Below are positions 16,073 to 24,483 of a stretch of DNA of 35,434 nucleotides, piece by piece (position 1 is the stretch's first letter; every line of letters begins with the position of its first letter). Location: positions 1 to 35,434 of the forward strand of contig JAUMXY010000029.1 of NCBI GenBank assembly GCA_030528885.1. Reading direction: 5' to 3'. The position numbers and the translations under genes were made by a program. The stretch is from Bacteroidales bacterium (GTDB taxonomy: Bacteria; Bacteroidota; Bacteroidia; Bacteroidales; Bacteroidaceae). Below the pieces are notes generated by a model that worked only from the letters and a program-made list of their open reading frames with translations, was not told the DNA's origin and made no database searches.

Positions 16073-17809
16073 TTAGTTGCTGAGGGGGGAGTTGAGCAGG
16101 GCGGCGAGGGCAACGAGGGCTGCATTCCAGTTGATGGCTATCTCGTTGCTGGCATAGCTGTTCTGATTGTCCATGTAAGACTCGTCGGCAAAGTGGCTGT
16201 CGTAGGTGAGGTTCTCTCCTTTGTCTTGCTGACCGGGGTTGGGTCCTCCTGCCAAGAATCCAGGCAGTGCACCCTCGGAGGTAGCGGCAAGACGGTGGTG
16301 AGGATGAAGGGGAGATTTTGTACCAAAGCCTGTCACGTAGCAGTAGCCTGTGGCGTTCTGTCCCAGCAGGTAGTTCATGCACTGGAGTGCTGCTTCCCGA
16401 TAGGCGGGGTTTCCGGTCAATAGACAGGCATACATCATCTCTGCTCCGCGCCACGCTACGGACTCGGCATTGCAGCCCCAATAGAAATCTCGTGCCGCAT
16501 TGCCGCAGGGTGATTGGAAACAGGATGTTTCAACCTGCTGCAAGAAGGTGTCGAGATGTGCCAGCAGCTTGCCCTTGATGGCAGCTGCTACTGCTCTGTC
16601 GGCATCGGCGAGGGGCTTTATGAACAGCCACTCCAGCATGCCCAGCTCCGCCACGTTTCCCCATGAGGCGGAGGTGTATGCCTGGGGCATGTGCTGCAGG
16701 GCATCTTCACGGTAGGCAGGATTGCCCGTGGCGAAGTACAGTTCTGTGGCAGCCCAGAAGAATTCGTCACTGAAACGTCGATCGCCATACTCGCCTGTCA
16801 CGACATCGGGGTCGTATTGCCCGTTGATGACGTGCTGGCTATAGAACACATTGGGGTTGGACTTGGCCCACGCATAGGCTTTTTCTGCCTGCTGCAACGC
16901 TGCTGAGGAGAATCCGGGATAGGCCTTTTCGTATTTCTGATAGTAGCGTGACGCCATGGCCATGCTGGCTACGAAGTCCAACGTGGCGCTGGTTGACTTG
17001 GCTACGACGTAGCGCTGCTGACGGCACTCTGCAGGGGGGATGAATCCCTCGAAGTTGGGGGTGGTCAGCTTGTGGTACACGCCGCCATCCTGGTCCTGCA
17101 TGGTGAGCATCCACTTCAGGTTGTAATGGAGTTCATCGAGCAGGTCGGGAACTCCGTTACTGCTCTCGGGGATATTTGTGTCGAGCCGCTTGAAGTAGCG
17201 CTCGCATCTGTCATACGCTCCCAGCATCACACCGATGGAGAAGGCAGAGTTGACAATGTACTTGTTGTAGTCGCCTGCATCATACCAGCCGCCGTTACTG
17301 CTGATGAGAGTGCCGGCTGGACGGTGAGAGGTGGCTGCGCTGGGATGGACGGCTACGGCGGTGTCGGGGTGGGCGGCTGGTCGTGCCCAACGCCCAGCAT
17401 AGGCTTCTTCTATTGGCATGCCTGAACGCTGGTAGTAGAAGGCTTTGACGGCGGCTCGGGACAGGTCGGCAAAGGGGTGTTCGCATATCTTGACGTTCAT
17501 CTTCTCCTGCCCGACCACCAGCAGATAGTCACCTTTCTTGCTGAACGGGGTGAAATCGACGATTTGGCGCACCTTGCCAGAGATGGCGGATGTGGCCTTG
17601 CGATGCGCCTTGCCGCGCCACACTTCTTTGCCTGTCTTCTGACAGAGAAGCACAGCTTCCGCCCAAGGGGCATCGGCTGCGCTTTCTATAGTGGCAGTCT
17701 TCTGAGCCTTGGGCTCGAAGCCGACCTGGTTGATGCGGATGCTGCCTGTCTGTGCCAGAGCTGAAAGTCCCCAAACAGACATCATGGATAGGATTACCGC
17801 CTTTTTCAT
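16073..17809 (-). CDS. GH9 family glycoside hydrolase (endoglucanase-type)
   Basis: An exported inverting hydrolase, probably cutting beta-1,4-glucan or a related plant polysaccharide. The 578-aa protein has a signal peptide (to about ALAQ, residue 20), an N-terminal Ig-like CelD_N domain (about 22-110, RINQVGF...), and the (alpha/alpha)6 catalytic domain. Catalytic-site motifs are GGWYDAGDYNKY (Asp177 and Asp180), SPLHPHHR near the C-terminus, and YASNEIAINWN with the acid Glu556. No sorting domain or lipobox is visible, so it is probably periplasmic. Its start codon overlaps the stop of the alkaline phosphatase gene by 4 nt, and it is followed 7 nt later by the CinA-like gene. Confidence 0.92.
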   Translation of the reverse strand: MKKAVILSMMSVWGLSALAQTGSIRINQVGFEPKAQKTATIESAADAPWAEAVLLCQKTGKEVWRGKAHRKATSAISGKVRQIVDFTPFSKKGDYLLVVGQEKMNVKICEHPFADLSRAAVKAFYYQRSGMPIEEAYAGRWARPAAHPDTAVAVHPSAATSHRPAGTLISSNGGWYDAGDYNKYIVNSAFSIGVMLGAYDRCERYFKRLDTNIPESSNGVPDLLDELHYNLKWMLTMQDQDGGVYHKLTTPNFEGFIPPAECRQQRYVVAKSTSATLDFVASMAMASRYYQKYEKAYPGFSSAALQQAEKAYAWAKSNPNVFYSQHVINGQYDPDVVTGEYGDRRFSDEFFWAATELYFATGNPAYREDALQHMPQAYTSASWGNVAELGMLEWLFIKPLADADRAVAAAIKGKLLAHLDTFLQQVETSCFQSPCGNAARDFYWGCNAESVAWRGAEMMYACLLTGNPAYREAALQCMNYLLGQNATGYCYVTGFGTKSPLHPHHRLAATSEGALPGFLAGGPNPGQQDKGENLTYDSHFADESYMDNQNSYASNEIAINWNAALVALAALLNSPLSN

Positions 17810-19224
17810 TTGAGCTTCAATCCTGCAGCCTCTGCTATCTTGGCAGGTATTTCGGTATTGTCGATGCGATGGCAGAACTGCTCTGCGCCGACTCCGATGG
17901 CGAAGACGGGCACGTAGCCGTTGGAATGGCCTCCGCTGGTCCAGCCTACCATAGCGATTTCATTGAGTATCTCTTTGGCTACAGTGGCGAGGCGCTCGTC
18001 TTTCTGGTATTCGCTCTCGTCGAGGGCTGGCTCCTGATTAAGGAAGGTGGACTCGAAGGTGCGACGCAGGCGCGCTTCTTGACGCTCGTTGGGCTTGACG
18101 TCTCCGAAGAGTCCGAAGTGCTGCTTGAGGGCTTTCTGTGCCATTTCCCAAGTAACTTTGTTGGCGGTCTTGCGGCGCAACTCGTTGAGCTGTGCGCTGA
18201 GCTTGTTAACGCTCATGCGCTGGTATTTCAACACTTGCAGGTTCTGTGCATAAGCACCTGTACCCAGCGCGATGCCGCCTGTCTCGTGGTCGGCAGTGAT
18301 GACGATGAGTGTCTCGTCGGGGTGCTGCTCGTAGAATTCGTAGGCTACGCGGATGGCGTTGTCGAAGTCAATGACTTCTTCAAAGGCTGTAGCAGCATCG
18401 TTGGCATGGCATGCCCAGTCTATCTTGCCGCCTTCGACCATGAGGAAGAAACCTTTGTCGTTATCCTTGCTAAGGAAGTTGATGCCTGCACGGGTGATGT
18501 CGGCAAGGGCGAGGTCGTTCTTTTCGCGGTCGATGGCATAGGGGATGGAGTTGCGGTCGCGGCGGCTGGCTTCTTCGCTCTGGAAGAGTATCATCTTGCT
18601 TGCCAGCTTGGACTTCTTGCGATAGTCTTTGTAGCCGCGTGCTATGGTGTAGCCTGCTTTCTCGCATTGTTCATACAGGGTTCCCTCTTCTTTCGCCTTG
18701 TTGTTGACTGGGTTCAGGAAGTCTGAACCTGCATAGAAGTCGAAGCCTGTGCGTGGCAGGTCTTTGCCTATGTCGTAGTAGTTGTTGCGGTCGGGCACAT
18801 GAGCATAGAAGGATGCCGGGGTGGCGTGGTCAACGCTGACGCTGGTGGCTATGCCTACTCGCATGCCTGCTTCCTTGGCTTTGACGGCAACGCTGCTGAC
18901 GGGTGTCTGCTGATCGGCTTGCATGCCAATGACGCCATTCTTGGTCTTGATGCCTGTGGCTAAGGCTGTGCCAGATGCGGCAGAGTCGGTCACGCCGTTG
19001 GTGCCAGAGTAGGTCGTGACCATGGTGCCATAGGGGAAGCTGGCGAAGAGGAGGGGGGTGGTGCCAATGCGCCCCTCAAGCTCTGCACGGTAGGCTTCTG
19101 TTCCGTTCACTTGGTTCACTCCCATGCCGTCGCCGATGAAGTAGAACACGTACTTGGCTTGCTGCGCCCATGCTGGCATGATGGCCAGCACCAGCAAGCA
19201 TACTAAAAGAAGGTGCTTTTTCAT
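17806..19224 (-). CDS. Alkaline phosphatase
   Basis: A periplasmic phosphomonoesterase releasing phosphate from organic esters. I use the ATG at 19224 (MKKHLLLVCLL..., signal peptide ending near AWAQ, residue 20), giving 472 aa; the open frame runs 33 codons further up without a signal-like start. Features of the family are the metal-site motif FIGDGMG (Asp32), the phosphoserine motif GVTDSAASGTALATG (Ser81), DHATPASFYAH, and the second metal motif TADHETGG. It lies 41 nt after ruvB and overlaps the GH9 gene by 4 nt, so it is probably in the same operon. No Pho-box-like element is seen. Confidence 0.92.
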   Translation of the reverse strand: MKKHLLLVCLLVLAIMPAWAQQAKYVFYFIGDGMGVNQVNGTEAYRAELEGRIGTTPLLFASFPYGTMVTTYSGTNGVTDSAASGTALATGIKTKNGVIGMQADQQTPVSSVAVKAKEAGMRVGIATSVSVDHATPASFYAHVPDRNNYYDIGKDLPRTGFDFYAGSDFLNPVNNKAKEEGTLYEQCEKAGYTIARGYKDYRKKSKLASKMILFQSEEASRRDRNSIPYAIDREKNDLALADITRAGINFLSKDNDKGFFLMVEGGKIDWACHANDAATAFEEVIDFDNAIRVAYEFYEQHPDETLIVITADHETGGIALGTGAYAQNLQVLKYQRMSVNKLSAQLNELRRKTANKVTWEMAQKALKQHFGLFGDVKPNERQEARLRRTFESTFLNQEPALDESEYQKDERLATVAKEILNEIAMVGWTSGGHSNGYVPVFAIGVGAEQFCHRIDNTEIPAKIAEAAGLKLK

Positions 19225-19225
19225 A

Positions 19226-19257
19226 AAGTTAGTTTGTATTATTAAGTTAGTTTGTAT
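19226..19257. repeat. Direct repeat before the alkaline phosphatase gene
   Basis: ATACAAACTAACTT (read on the minus strand) occurs twice, at 19239-19226 and 19257-19244, with an 18-bp period, filling nearly all of the ruvB-phosphatase gap. It sits where the ribosome-binding region would be. It may bind a regulator or be a slipped duplication. Confidence 0.6.
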
Positions 19258-19265
19258 CGATGTGT

Positions 19266-20318
19266 TTATGCCATTGTGTCGAACAGGTTGCCCATGCCGC
19301 TTTTGTCGTTGGGATTGAGCCACGGATTGCGTCCCAGATGGCGATAGGCAAGCTCTGTTACTTCGCGTCCGCGAGGAGTGCGCTTGATGAAGCCTTCCTT
19401 GATGAGGAACGGCTCATACACTTCTTCCACGGTGCCTGTATCTTCGCCTATGGCGGTGGCAATAGTGCCCAGTCCGACGGGACCGCCCTTGAACTTGTCG
19501 ATGATGGTGGTCAGTATCTTGTTGTCTATCTCGTCAAGCCCGAAGCGGTCGATGTTGAGCGCTTCGAGTGCCAGGTGAGCTATGGAAAGGTCGATGGTTC
19601 CGTTGCCTTTCACCTGGGCGAAGTCTCTGACTCGGCGCAGGAGCGCATTGGCGATACGCGGCGTGCCTCGGGAGCGGCTGGCAATCTCGGCTGCAGCATC
19701 GTGTTCGCAAGGAACGCCCAGCAGTCGTGCTGAACGGAGGATAATCTTGGAGAGCACATCGGCGTCGTAGTATTCGAGATGAAGATTGATGCCGAAACGG
19801 GCACGGAGTGGCGCGGTCAGCAATCCGCTGCGTGTGGTGGCACCTACCAAGGTGAAGGGGTTCAGGTCTATCTGGATAGAACGGGCTGAAGGCCCCTTGT
19901 CTATCATGATGTCAATGCGATAGTCCTCCATGGCTGAGTACAGGTATTCCTCAACAATTGGGGAGAGGCGGTGTATCTCGTCGATGAAGAGCACATCGTT
20001 TTCCTCAAGAGAGGTGAGGATGCCGGCAAGGTCGCCAGGCTTGTCGAGCACTGGACCTGATGTGACTTTGAAGCCCACCCCCAGCTCGTTGGCTATGATA
20101 TTGGAAAGCGTTGTCTTGCCAAGTCCTGGAGGACCATGAAGAAGGGTGTGGTCAAGGGGCTCGCCACGGAAACGGGCAGCCTCGACAAAGACGCACAGGT
20201 TCTCCACCACCTTGCTCTGTCCGCTGAAGTCTTCAAAGCGGAGCGGGCGGAGGGCGTTCTCAAACTCCTTGTCCTTGCTGTTGCGCTGCTCGCGTATGTC
20301 AAAATTATCGTCTGTCAT
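19266..20318 (-). CDS. ruvB: Holliday junction branch-migration ATPase RuvB
   Basis: With RuvA it drives branch migration of Holliday junctions during recombination repair. The 350-aa protein has the usual length and shows [12 protein letters not shown] at the start of the AAA+ core, Walker [10 protein letters not shown], Walker B VLFIDEIH, sensor-1 [11 protein letters not shown], the arginine-finger segment PLRARFG, and the C-terminal winged helix with [18 protein letters not shown]. It starts 7 nt after the U32-family gene, so the two are cotranscribed from the promoter at 21588-21617. Confidence 0.97.
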   Translation of the reverse strand: MTDDNFDIREQRNSKDKEFENALRPLRFEDFSGQSKVVENLCVFVEAARFRGEPLDHTLLHGPPGLGKTTLSNIIANELGVGFKVTSGPVLDKPGDLAGILTSLEENDVLFIDEIHRLSPIVEEYLYSAMEDYRIDIMIDKGPSARSIQIDLNPFTLVGATTRSGLLTAPLRARFGINLHLEYYDADVLSKIILRSARLLGVPCEHDAAAEIASRSRGTPRIANALLRRVRDFAQVKGNGTIDLSIAHLALEALNIDRFGLDEIDNKILTTIIDKFKGGPVGLGTIATAIGEDTGTVEEVYEPFLIKEGFIKRTPRGREVTELAYRHLGRNPWLNPNDKSGMGNLFDTMA

Positions 20319-20325
20319 TGTCTTT

Positions 20326-21582
20326 CTATTTTTGTGTCAATCTGTCGGCTGGCTGAAGCACATACAGCTTGTCGTTCACCCGCACCCGCTCATCAACCTT
20401 GATGCTGACGTGCTGCCCTTTGGTGGCTGTCTGCACGGGAGCCAAGTCGAAGCGTATCTCGTCGCACGTCTGAATGAGTGCGCCTGTGGTCGTTCCCGTA
20501 ATGAGAATCTTGTCGCCTGCATGCAGGTCAACATTCTCGATAAGGAATTCTGCCACGCCTATCTTGGAGAAGTATTTCATGCACTTGCCCACATACACTT
20601 TCTTCTCTGTGGCCTTGCTGCCATACACCTCACACCACTCGCCCAGCTTCTGCCCCTGATAGTAGCCATCCCAGAAACCGCGGTTGAAGACGGTGGAGAG
20701 CTGTTCATCCCAAACCTCTTTCTCAGCATCAGTGAAACGGCCGTCAAGTACAGAATTGATAGCCTCATCATAGGCTTTCACCACTGTATGCACATACTCA
20801 GGACCACGCGCCCGACCTTCAATCTTGAACACTCGAACGCCGGCGTTCATCATCACGTCGATGAAACGTATGGTCTTGAGGTCGCGCGGCGACATGATGT
20901 ATTTGTTATCGATGTTCAGCTCGGTGCCTGTCTCGAGGTCGGTCGCTGCATAGCCGCGACGGCATATCTGCACGCACTCGCCTCGGTTAGCGCTTCTGCC
21001 CGCATTCTGAAGCGACAGGTAACACTTGCCGCTGATGGCCATGCACAAGGCGCCATGGCAGAACATCTCAATGCGTATCAGCTCTCCCTTGGGACCGCGC
21101 ACATCCTGCTCGACAATCTGCTGATAGATGTCACGCACCTGCCACATGTTCAGTTCACGAGCCAGCACCACCACATCGGCAAACTGGGCATAGAACTTCA
21201 GTGCCTCGATGTTGGATATGTTCAGCTGGGTGCTCAGGTGTACCTCCTGCCCCACTTCGCGACAATAGGTCATCACCGCCACATCGCTGGCAATGACTGC
21301 CGAGATATTGGCCTCCTTTGCCGCATCAATAATTTCATGCATGGTAGGGATGTCCTCGCCATAGATAATCGTGTTGACCGTCAGATAAGACTGCACGCCA
21401 TGCTCATGACAGATAGCTGCAATCTCCTTCAAATCGTCAATCGTAAAGGCATTGGCACTGTGGCTGCGCATATTCAGCTTGCCGATGCCAAAGTATATGG
21501 AATTGGCGCCAGCCTTGATGGCGGCTGCCAGACTTTCGCGGCAGCCAACAGGAGCCATGATTTCAAAATCAGAACGTTTCAT
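20326..21582 (-). CDS. Peptidase U32-family protein (RNA hydroxylation type)
   Basis: About 418 aa. Members such as TrhP (YegQ) and RlhA (YdcP) hydroxylate tRNA or rRNA bases rather than cut proteins. Seen here are the TIM-barrel-type N-terminal half ([20 protein letters not shown]) and the family signature [19 protein letters not shown] followed by clustered cysteines (GECVQICRR), which fits an iron-sulfur or metal site, then a C-terminal beta domain. I place the start at the ATG at 21582 (MKRSDFEIM), because the promoter -7 box ends 5 nt before it and the longer frame starts upstream of that promoter. Which RNA is modified cannot be told from the sequence. Confidence 0.88.
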   Translation of the reverse strand: MKRSDFEIMAPVGCRESLAAAIKAGANSIYFGIGKLNMRSHSANAFTIDDLKEIAAICHEHGVQSYLTVNTIIYGEDIPTMHEIIDAAKEANISAVIASDVAVMTYCREVGQEVHLSTQLNISNIEALKFYAQFADVVVLARELNMWQVRDIYQQIVEQDVRGPKGELIRIEMFCHGALCMAISGKCYLSLQNAGRSANRGECVQICRRGYAATDLETGTELNIDNKYIMSPRDLKTIRFIDVMMNAGVRVFKIEGRARGPEYVHTVVKAYDEAINSVLDGRFTDAEKEVWDEQLSTVFNRGFWDGYYQGQKLGEWCEVYGSKATEKKVYVGKCMKYFSKIGVAEFLIENVDLHAGDKILITGTTTGALIQTCDEIRFDLAPVQTATKGQHVSIKVDERVRVNDKLYVLQPADRLTQK

Positions 21583-21587
21583 AGCGA

Positions 21588-21617
21588 CAAAGTTACGAAA
21601 TAATTGAGAATTGACAA
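21588..21617 (-). promoter_or_regulatory. Promoter of the U32-ruvB operon, probably leaderless
   Basis: On the minus strand TTG (21617-21615), 19-bp spacer, TAACTTTG (21595-21588). Only 5 nt separate the -7 box from the ATG at 21582, so the transcript likely starts at or next to the start codon. Confidence 0.65.
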
Positions 21618-21727
21618 CGGACAAACGACATTTTTTATAAAGAAGTGGCGCCAGCTATAGCGCCTACAGCTGTTTTCTGCAAATTCCACACAAAAGCCAT
21701 AGACCTATAGGACGGAGCACATTAGCC

Positions 21728-22939
21728 CTAAAGGCACTGCTTGCGGCACAGCAGCAACTGTTCGCCTTCGTCTCTCACCTTCACGCCAAACATATACACG
21801 TCGCCGCCATCTCTGATGCCTGTCCGCTTTCGCAGTTCATCGGCTGTCAGGAGGAAATTGCGAGTAGCGATATTGGCTTGAGGGCACTGCCGCTTGATGC
21901 GCTTAATCAGCTTGGAAGAGAAGGGCATCTTTTCCGTTACTTCAAAAATACGGCCAGGGAAATCGGTCACCAACACATCTGAGGTCATCAAGTGAGTGTC
22001 GGCTGCCAGCTGCTGCACAGCATAGCGAGCACAGAGGCTGCCGAACACACCCGCTTTCATGAGCGTAACATCTGGCTCATAGAGATAACGCTTCACGCCA
22101 TTGTCGGTCAGAGGCACTGCAGTTTCTTCAACTAAAGGAAACACGCATTCTATCTTTCCTGACGACAAGAAATCAACGCAATGAAAGGTTTTCATCACCT
22201 TTGAGCCAGCTTCATCACAGGAATCAGCAGGAGAGAGCGACTGCTTCACCAGCACCTCCTTGCACTCATTCTTCACTCCAACAATATGCACTTCACGCAC
22301 TCCCTTCAGTTTGCGCAAGACATCAGTAATGTCCACCATCGGAGAGAGCTTCACCAGCACGGTTCGGGCATGCTGCAAAAGGGCATCCTGCCACTCCACG
22401 ACATTAGGTTCGCAATCCTCCATCGCATACACTCGACTGCCATCGCCAGCGCGACGAGCCGGGTCAAGATAGATGACATCTACCAACGGAACGGGCAACA
22501 TCCTGCCATCGCCACAGCGCACCTCCGCCTCTGGGTGCTTATCATCTTTCAGCACCTGAAAATTATGCCTTGCCACCTCACAAAGGGAGTCACTCCGCTC
22601 AGTATAGATGGCGCGCTCCATCCCCTCGCTCATATACCAGAAGTCAACACCCATGCCGCCTGTCATATCACACAGGCTTTCGCCCTCAACAATGCTTCGT
22701 TTATAACGTGCCGTCAGCTCAGAGCTGCACTGCTCGGCTGGCACGCGGCCACCCATGATAAGGTCAGAAAGAGCATACCATTCAGGCAATTTCCCCTTCA
22801 GCCGCTTCCTTGCCTCAATCTGCTCCACGGCAAAAGGCACATCGACGCCCTGATACTTCCGAGCCGCCAGCAACAAGTCAGAAGTATCGTCATCAATATG
22901 CTTCTGGATAAAATCACGTAATTCAGGAGTCCATTCCAT
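21728..22939 (-). CDS. THUMP-like domain class I methyltransferase
   Basis: A 403-aa SAM-dependent methyltransferase, probably acting on nucleic acid. The Rossmann core shows motif I CDMTGGMGVDFWYMS (around residue 90), an acidic end of strand 2 (IYTERS), and the catalytic-type motif YLDPARRAGDG. The C-terminal part (VTDFPGRIFEVTEKMPF...NIATRNFLLTADELRKRTGI) matches the THUMP-like domain of this Bacteroidetes family (PG_1098 type). It is a single gene with its own promoter at 22977-23008. Substrate is unknown. The gap 21583-21727 holds the divergent operon's promoter and only a weak hairpin (GGCGC...GCGCC) near 21650 as a possible terminator. Confidence 0.85.
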   Translation of the reverse strand: MEWTPELRDFIQKHIDDDTSDLLLAARKYQGVDVPFAVEQIEARKRLKGKLPEWYALSDLIMGGRVPAEQCSSELTARYKRSIVEGESLCDMTGGMGVDFWYMSEGMERAIYTERSDSLCEVARHNFQVLKDDKHPEAEVRCGDGRMLPVPLVDVIYLDPARRAGDGSRVYAMEDCEPNVVEWQDALLQHARTVLVKLSPMVDITDVLRKLKGVREVHIVGVKNECKEVLVKQSLSPADSCDEAGSKVMKTFHCVDFLSSGKIECVFPLVEETAVPLTDNGVKRYLYEPDVTLMKAGVFGSLCARYAVQQLAADTHLMTSDVLVTDFPGRIFEVTEKMPFSSKLIKRIKRQCPQANIATRNFLLTADELRKRTGIRDGGDVYMFGVKVRDEGEQLLLCRKQCL

Positions 22940-22976
22940 ACAACATTATCGGCATGTTTCTGATAAAACCTCACGA

Positions 22977-23010
22977 CAAAGATACCTGTTTTTGCCAACT
23001 ATGGCAAAAA
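22977..23010 (-). promoter_or_regulatory. Methyltransferase promoter with overlapping inverted repeat
   Basis: Minus strand TTTG (23008-23005), 20-bp spacer, TATCTTTG (22984-22977). A perfect inverted repeat TTTTTGCCA / TGGCAAAAA with a 4-nt loop (22989-23010) covers the -33 box and half of the spacer, so it could be an operator. Confidence 0.7.
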
Positions 23011-23145
23011 ATGCCATAGAAAAGTAAGAAAAAACAAGATTGCAGAATTTATTCCCCTGTATATAGCATCACGTTCCAGACTTTAGCACCTCTGAAAATA
23101 ACCCCTATGGAAAAGCTGAAGCTTCAAGAAAATTGAGAAATAACC

Positions 23146-23178
23146 ATTACCCGCTGGCGGAATTCGCCAACGGGTAAT
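23146..23178 (-). terminator. Terminator of the BspA-like gene
   Basis: ATTACCCG-C-TGGCG, loop GAATT, CGCCA-A-CGGGTAAT, starting 6 nt after the minus-strand stop at 23184. On that strand it is followed by a T-rich tract (TTATTTCTCAATTTTC). Confidence 0.85.
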
Positions 23179-23183
23179 TTGTC

Positions 23184-24167
23184 TTATTTTACTATGAATT
23201 TCTTGCCACCTTGGATATAGATGCCGCTGGGGAGGTTATCCGCATCCTTCATCCGTACACCTTGCAGGTTGTAGATAGGAAGATTAGAGGATTCTGTATC
23301 AAGAACGACATCTTCAATGCCTGTAGGATCATACTCTTTGATTTTCATAAAGTATTTCCACACATTGGCAGTTTGGTATGCAGCCAGTGAACCTTCGGGT
23401 ACATAGAGAGTGGTATAAATATAGTTGATAGTACCAAAACTGTTTTCGTACACTGAAGCAGGAGGTACAGGCGATGCCATAGTAAGGCTGGCAAGATTAC
23501 CGCAACCGTCGAAAGCATTCTCTTCGATGCCTGTTACGGAAGCGGGGATGAAGACGCTTGTAAGATTCGTATTATCACGGAATGCACTGTTTCCTATCAT
23601 GTATTTCTCGTCATTGTAATCCTCTGGCAGCGCCAATTCACTTTGGTTTCCAACGTATCCAGTCAACGCTGTTTTATAGAAAAAGAAATCGCCAATTTGT
23701 CCATCGACATTTACCACCTTATCGGCATAATAAGCAACGTCTCCATGACTGGCTGAGCCAGCAGAAATGTCAAGGGAGGAGCGGTTAATGACGGTTTTAA
23801 GTCCTATACATCCACCGAATGCATACTGTTCAATGCTTGTCATGGAATTTGGAATAGTGATGCTGGTAAGACCTTTACAGCCATAGAATGCTTGGATTCC
23901 AATGCTTGTCACACCTTCTGGAATGGTAATGTTGGTAAGTCCTGTACAATAAGCGTATTTGCAACTTGTTGTGTACCAATTTGTTTTGATTAAAACGGTA
24001 GGAAAGTGATTGCATGGATTTAATGGAGGATGAAAAAGACGAAGATTTAACGTATTTAACTTTTGTAAACCACAAAAATGGAGATGGTGTGCATATTTTG
24101 TACAGAAGTTATTCTCGCAAGGAATAACTCTGGCTATCTCCGCTCTTTTGTTGCCTACAAGGCACAA
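23184..24167 (-). pseudogene. BspA-like leucine-rich-repeat protein, 5' end lost at island border
   Basis: The frame encodes 327 aa, but only residues from about 71 on look like a real protein: LRR_5/BspA repeats (CTGLTNITIPEGVTSIGIQAF, GLTSITIPNSMTSIEQYAF, NLTSVFIPASVTGIEENAF), a VPEGSLAAYQTANVW segment, and a C-terminal sorting-domain-like tail (LPIYNLQGVRM...LPSGIYIQGGKKFIVK). The first 70 residues have no signal peptide, are rich in Cys/His, and do not fit the repeat. The break is at about 23,950. The gene therefore seems to have lost its start and export signal where the accessory island begins. Its own terminator remains. Intact relatives are surface adhesins. Confidence 0.75.
24014..24127 (+). 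CDS. Possible 37-aa gene remnant at the island's left edge
   Basis: A short plus-strand frame (MDLMEDEKDEDLTYLTF...ending SYSRKE) lies opposite the non-LRR part of the BspA-like frame. Its composition looks like a real protein end (acidic start, FVNHKNGDGVHILY), but no family is recognised and a promoter is not seen. It may be the tail of a gene cut during island formation, or chance. Confidence 0.25.
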   Translation: MDLMEDEKDEDLTYLTFVNHKNGDGVHILYRSYSRKE

Positions 24168-24246
24168 GAACTCTTAATAATTTTAAAAAACACATTCATA
24201 AATGTCTTTTCTGAATGAAATTTCTTATATTGTCGATTATTTTGTG

Positions 24247-24254
24247 TATCTTTG
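24247..24254 (+). promoter_or_regulatory. Promoter -7 box for the HTH-YhcG pair
   Basis: TATCTTTG, 24 nt upstream of the HTH gene start. A TTTC at 24221-24224 with a 22-bp spacer is a possible -33 box. Confidence 0.55.
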
Positions 24255-24278
24255 CGTTCAAATTAAAGATATTTAAAA

Positions 24279-24479
24279 ATGAAAGATTTGAATCGCATCA
24301 AAGTTGTACTCGTCGAAAAGAAACGGACGGCGAAGTGGCTTGCAGAGGAACTTGGTAAAAATCCGGCTACAGTCAGCAAATGGTGCACCAACGTTTCACA
24401 ACCTGACCTATACACATTAGACAAGATTGCAACACTGCTTGATATTGACAAGCGAGAACTCATAACAGGTAAAGATTAA
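24279..24479 (+). CDS. Small XRE-type HTH regulator
   Basis: A 66-aa protein that is a single helix-turn-helix domain: IKVVLVEKKRTAKWLAEELGKNPATVSKWCTNVSQPDLYTLDKIATLLDI. It resembles small controller proteins next to restriction-type or YhcG nucleases. It ends 4 nt before the nuclease gene and is probably its transcriptional controller; which DNA it binds is not known. Confidence 0.85.
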   Translation: MKDLNRIKVVLVEKKRTAKWLAEELGKNPATVSKWCTNVSQPDLYTLDKIATLLDIDKRELITGKD

Positions 24480-24483
24480 AGCT

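Noticed and set aside
17752-18726. 324-aa plus-strand open frame opposite alkaline phosphatase
   Set aside because: Antisense to a gene with intact catalytic motifs; composition is that of a reverse-frame translation.
20146-21603. 485-aa plus-strand open frame opposite ruvB and the U32 gene
   Set aside because: Antisense shadow of two conserved genes; no domain features.
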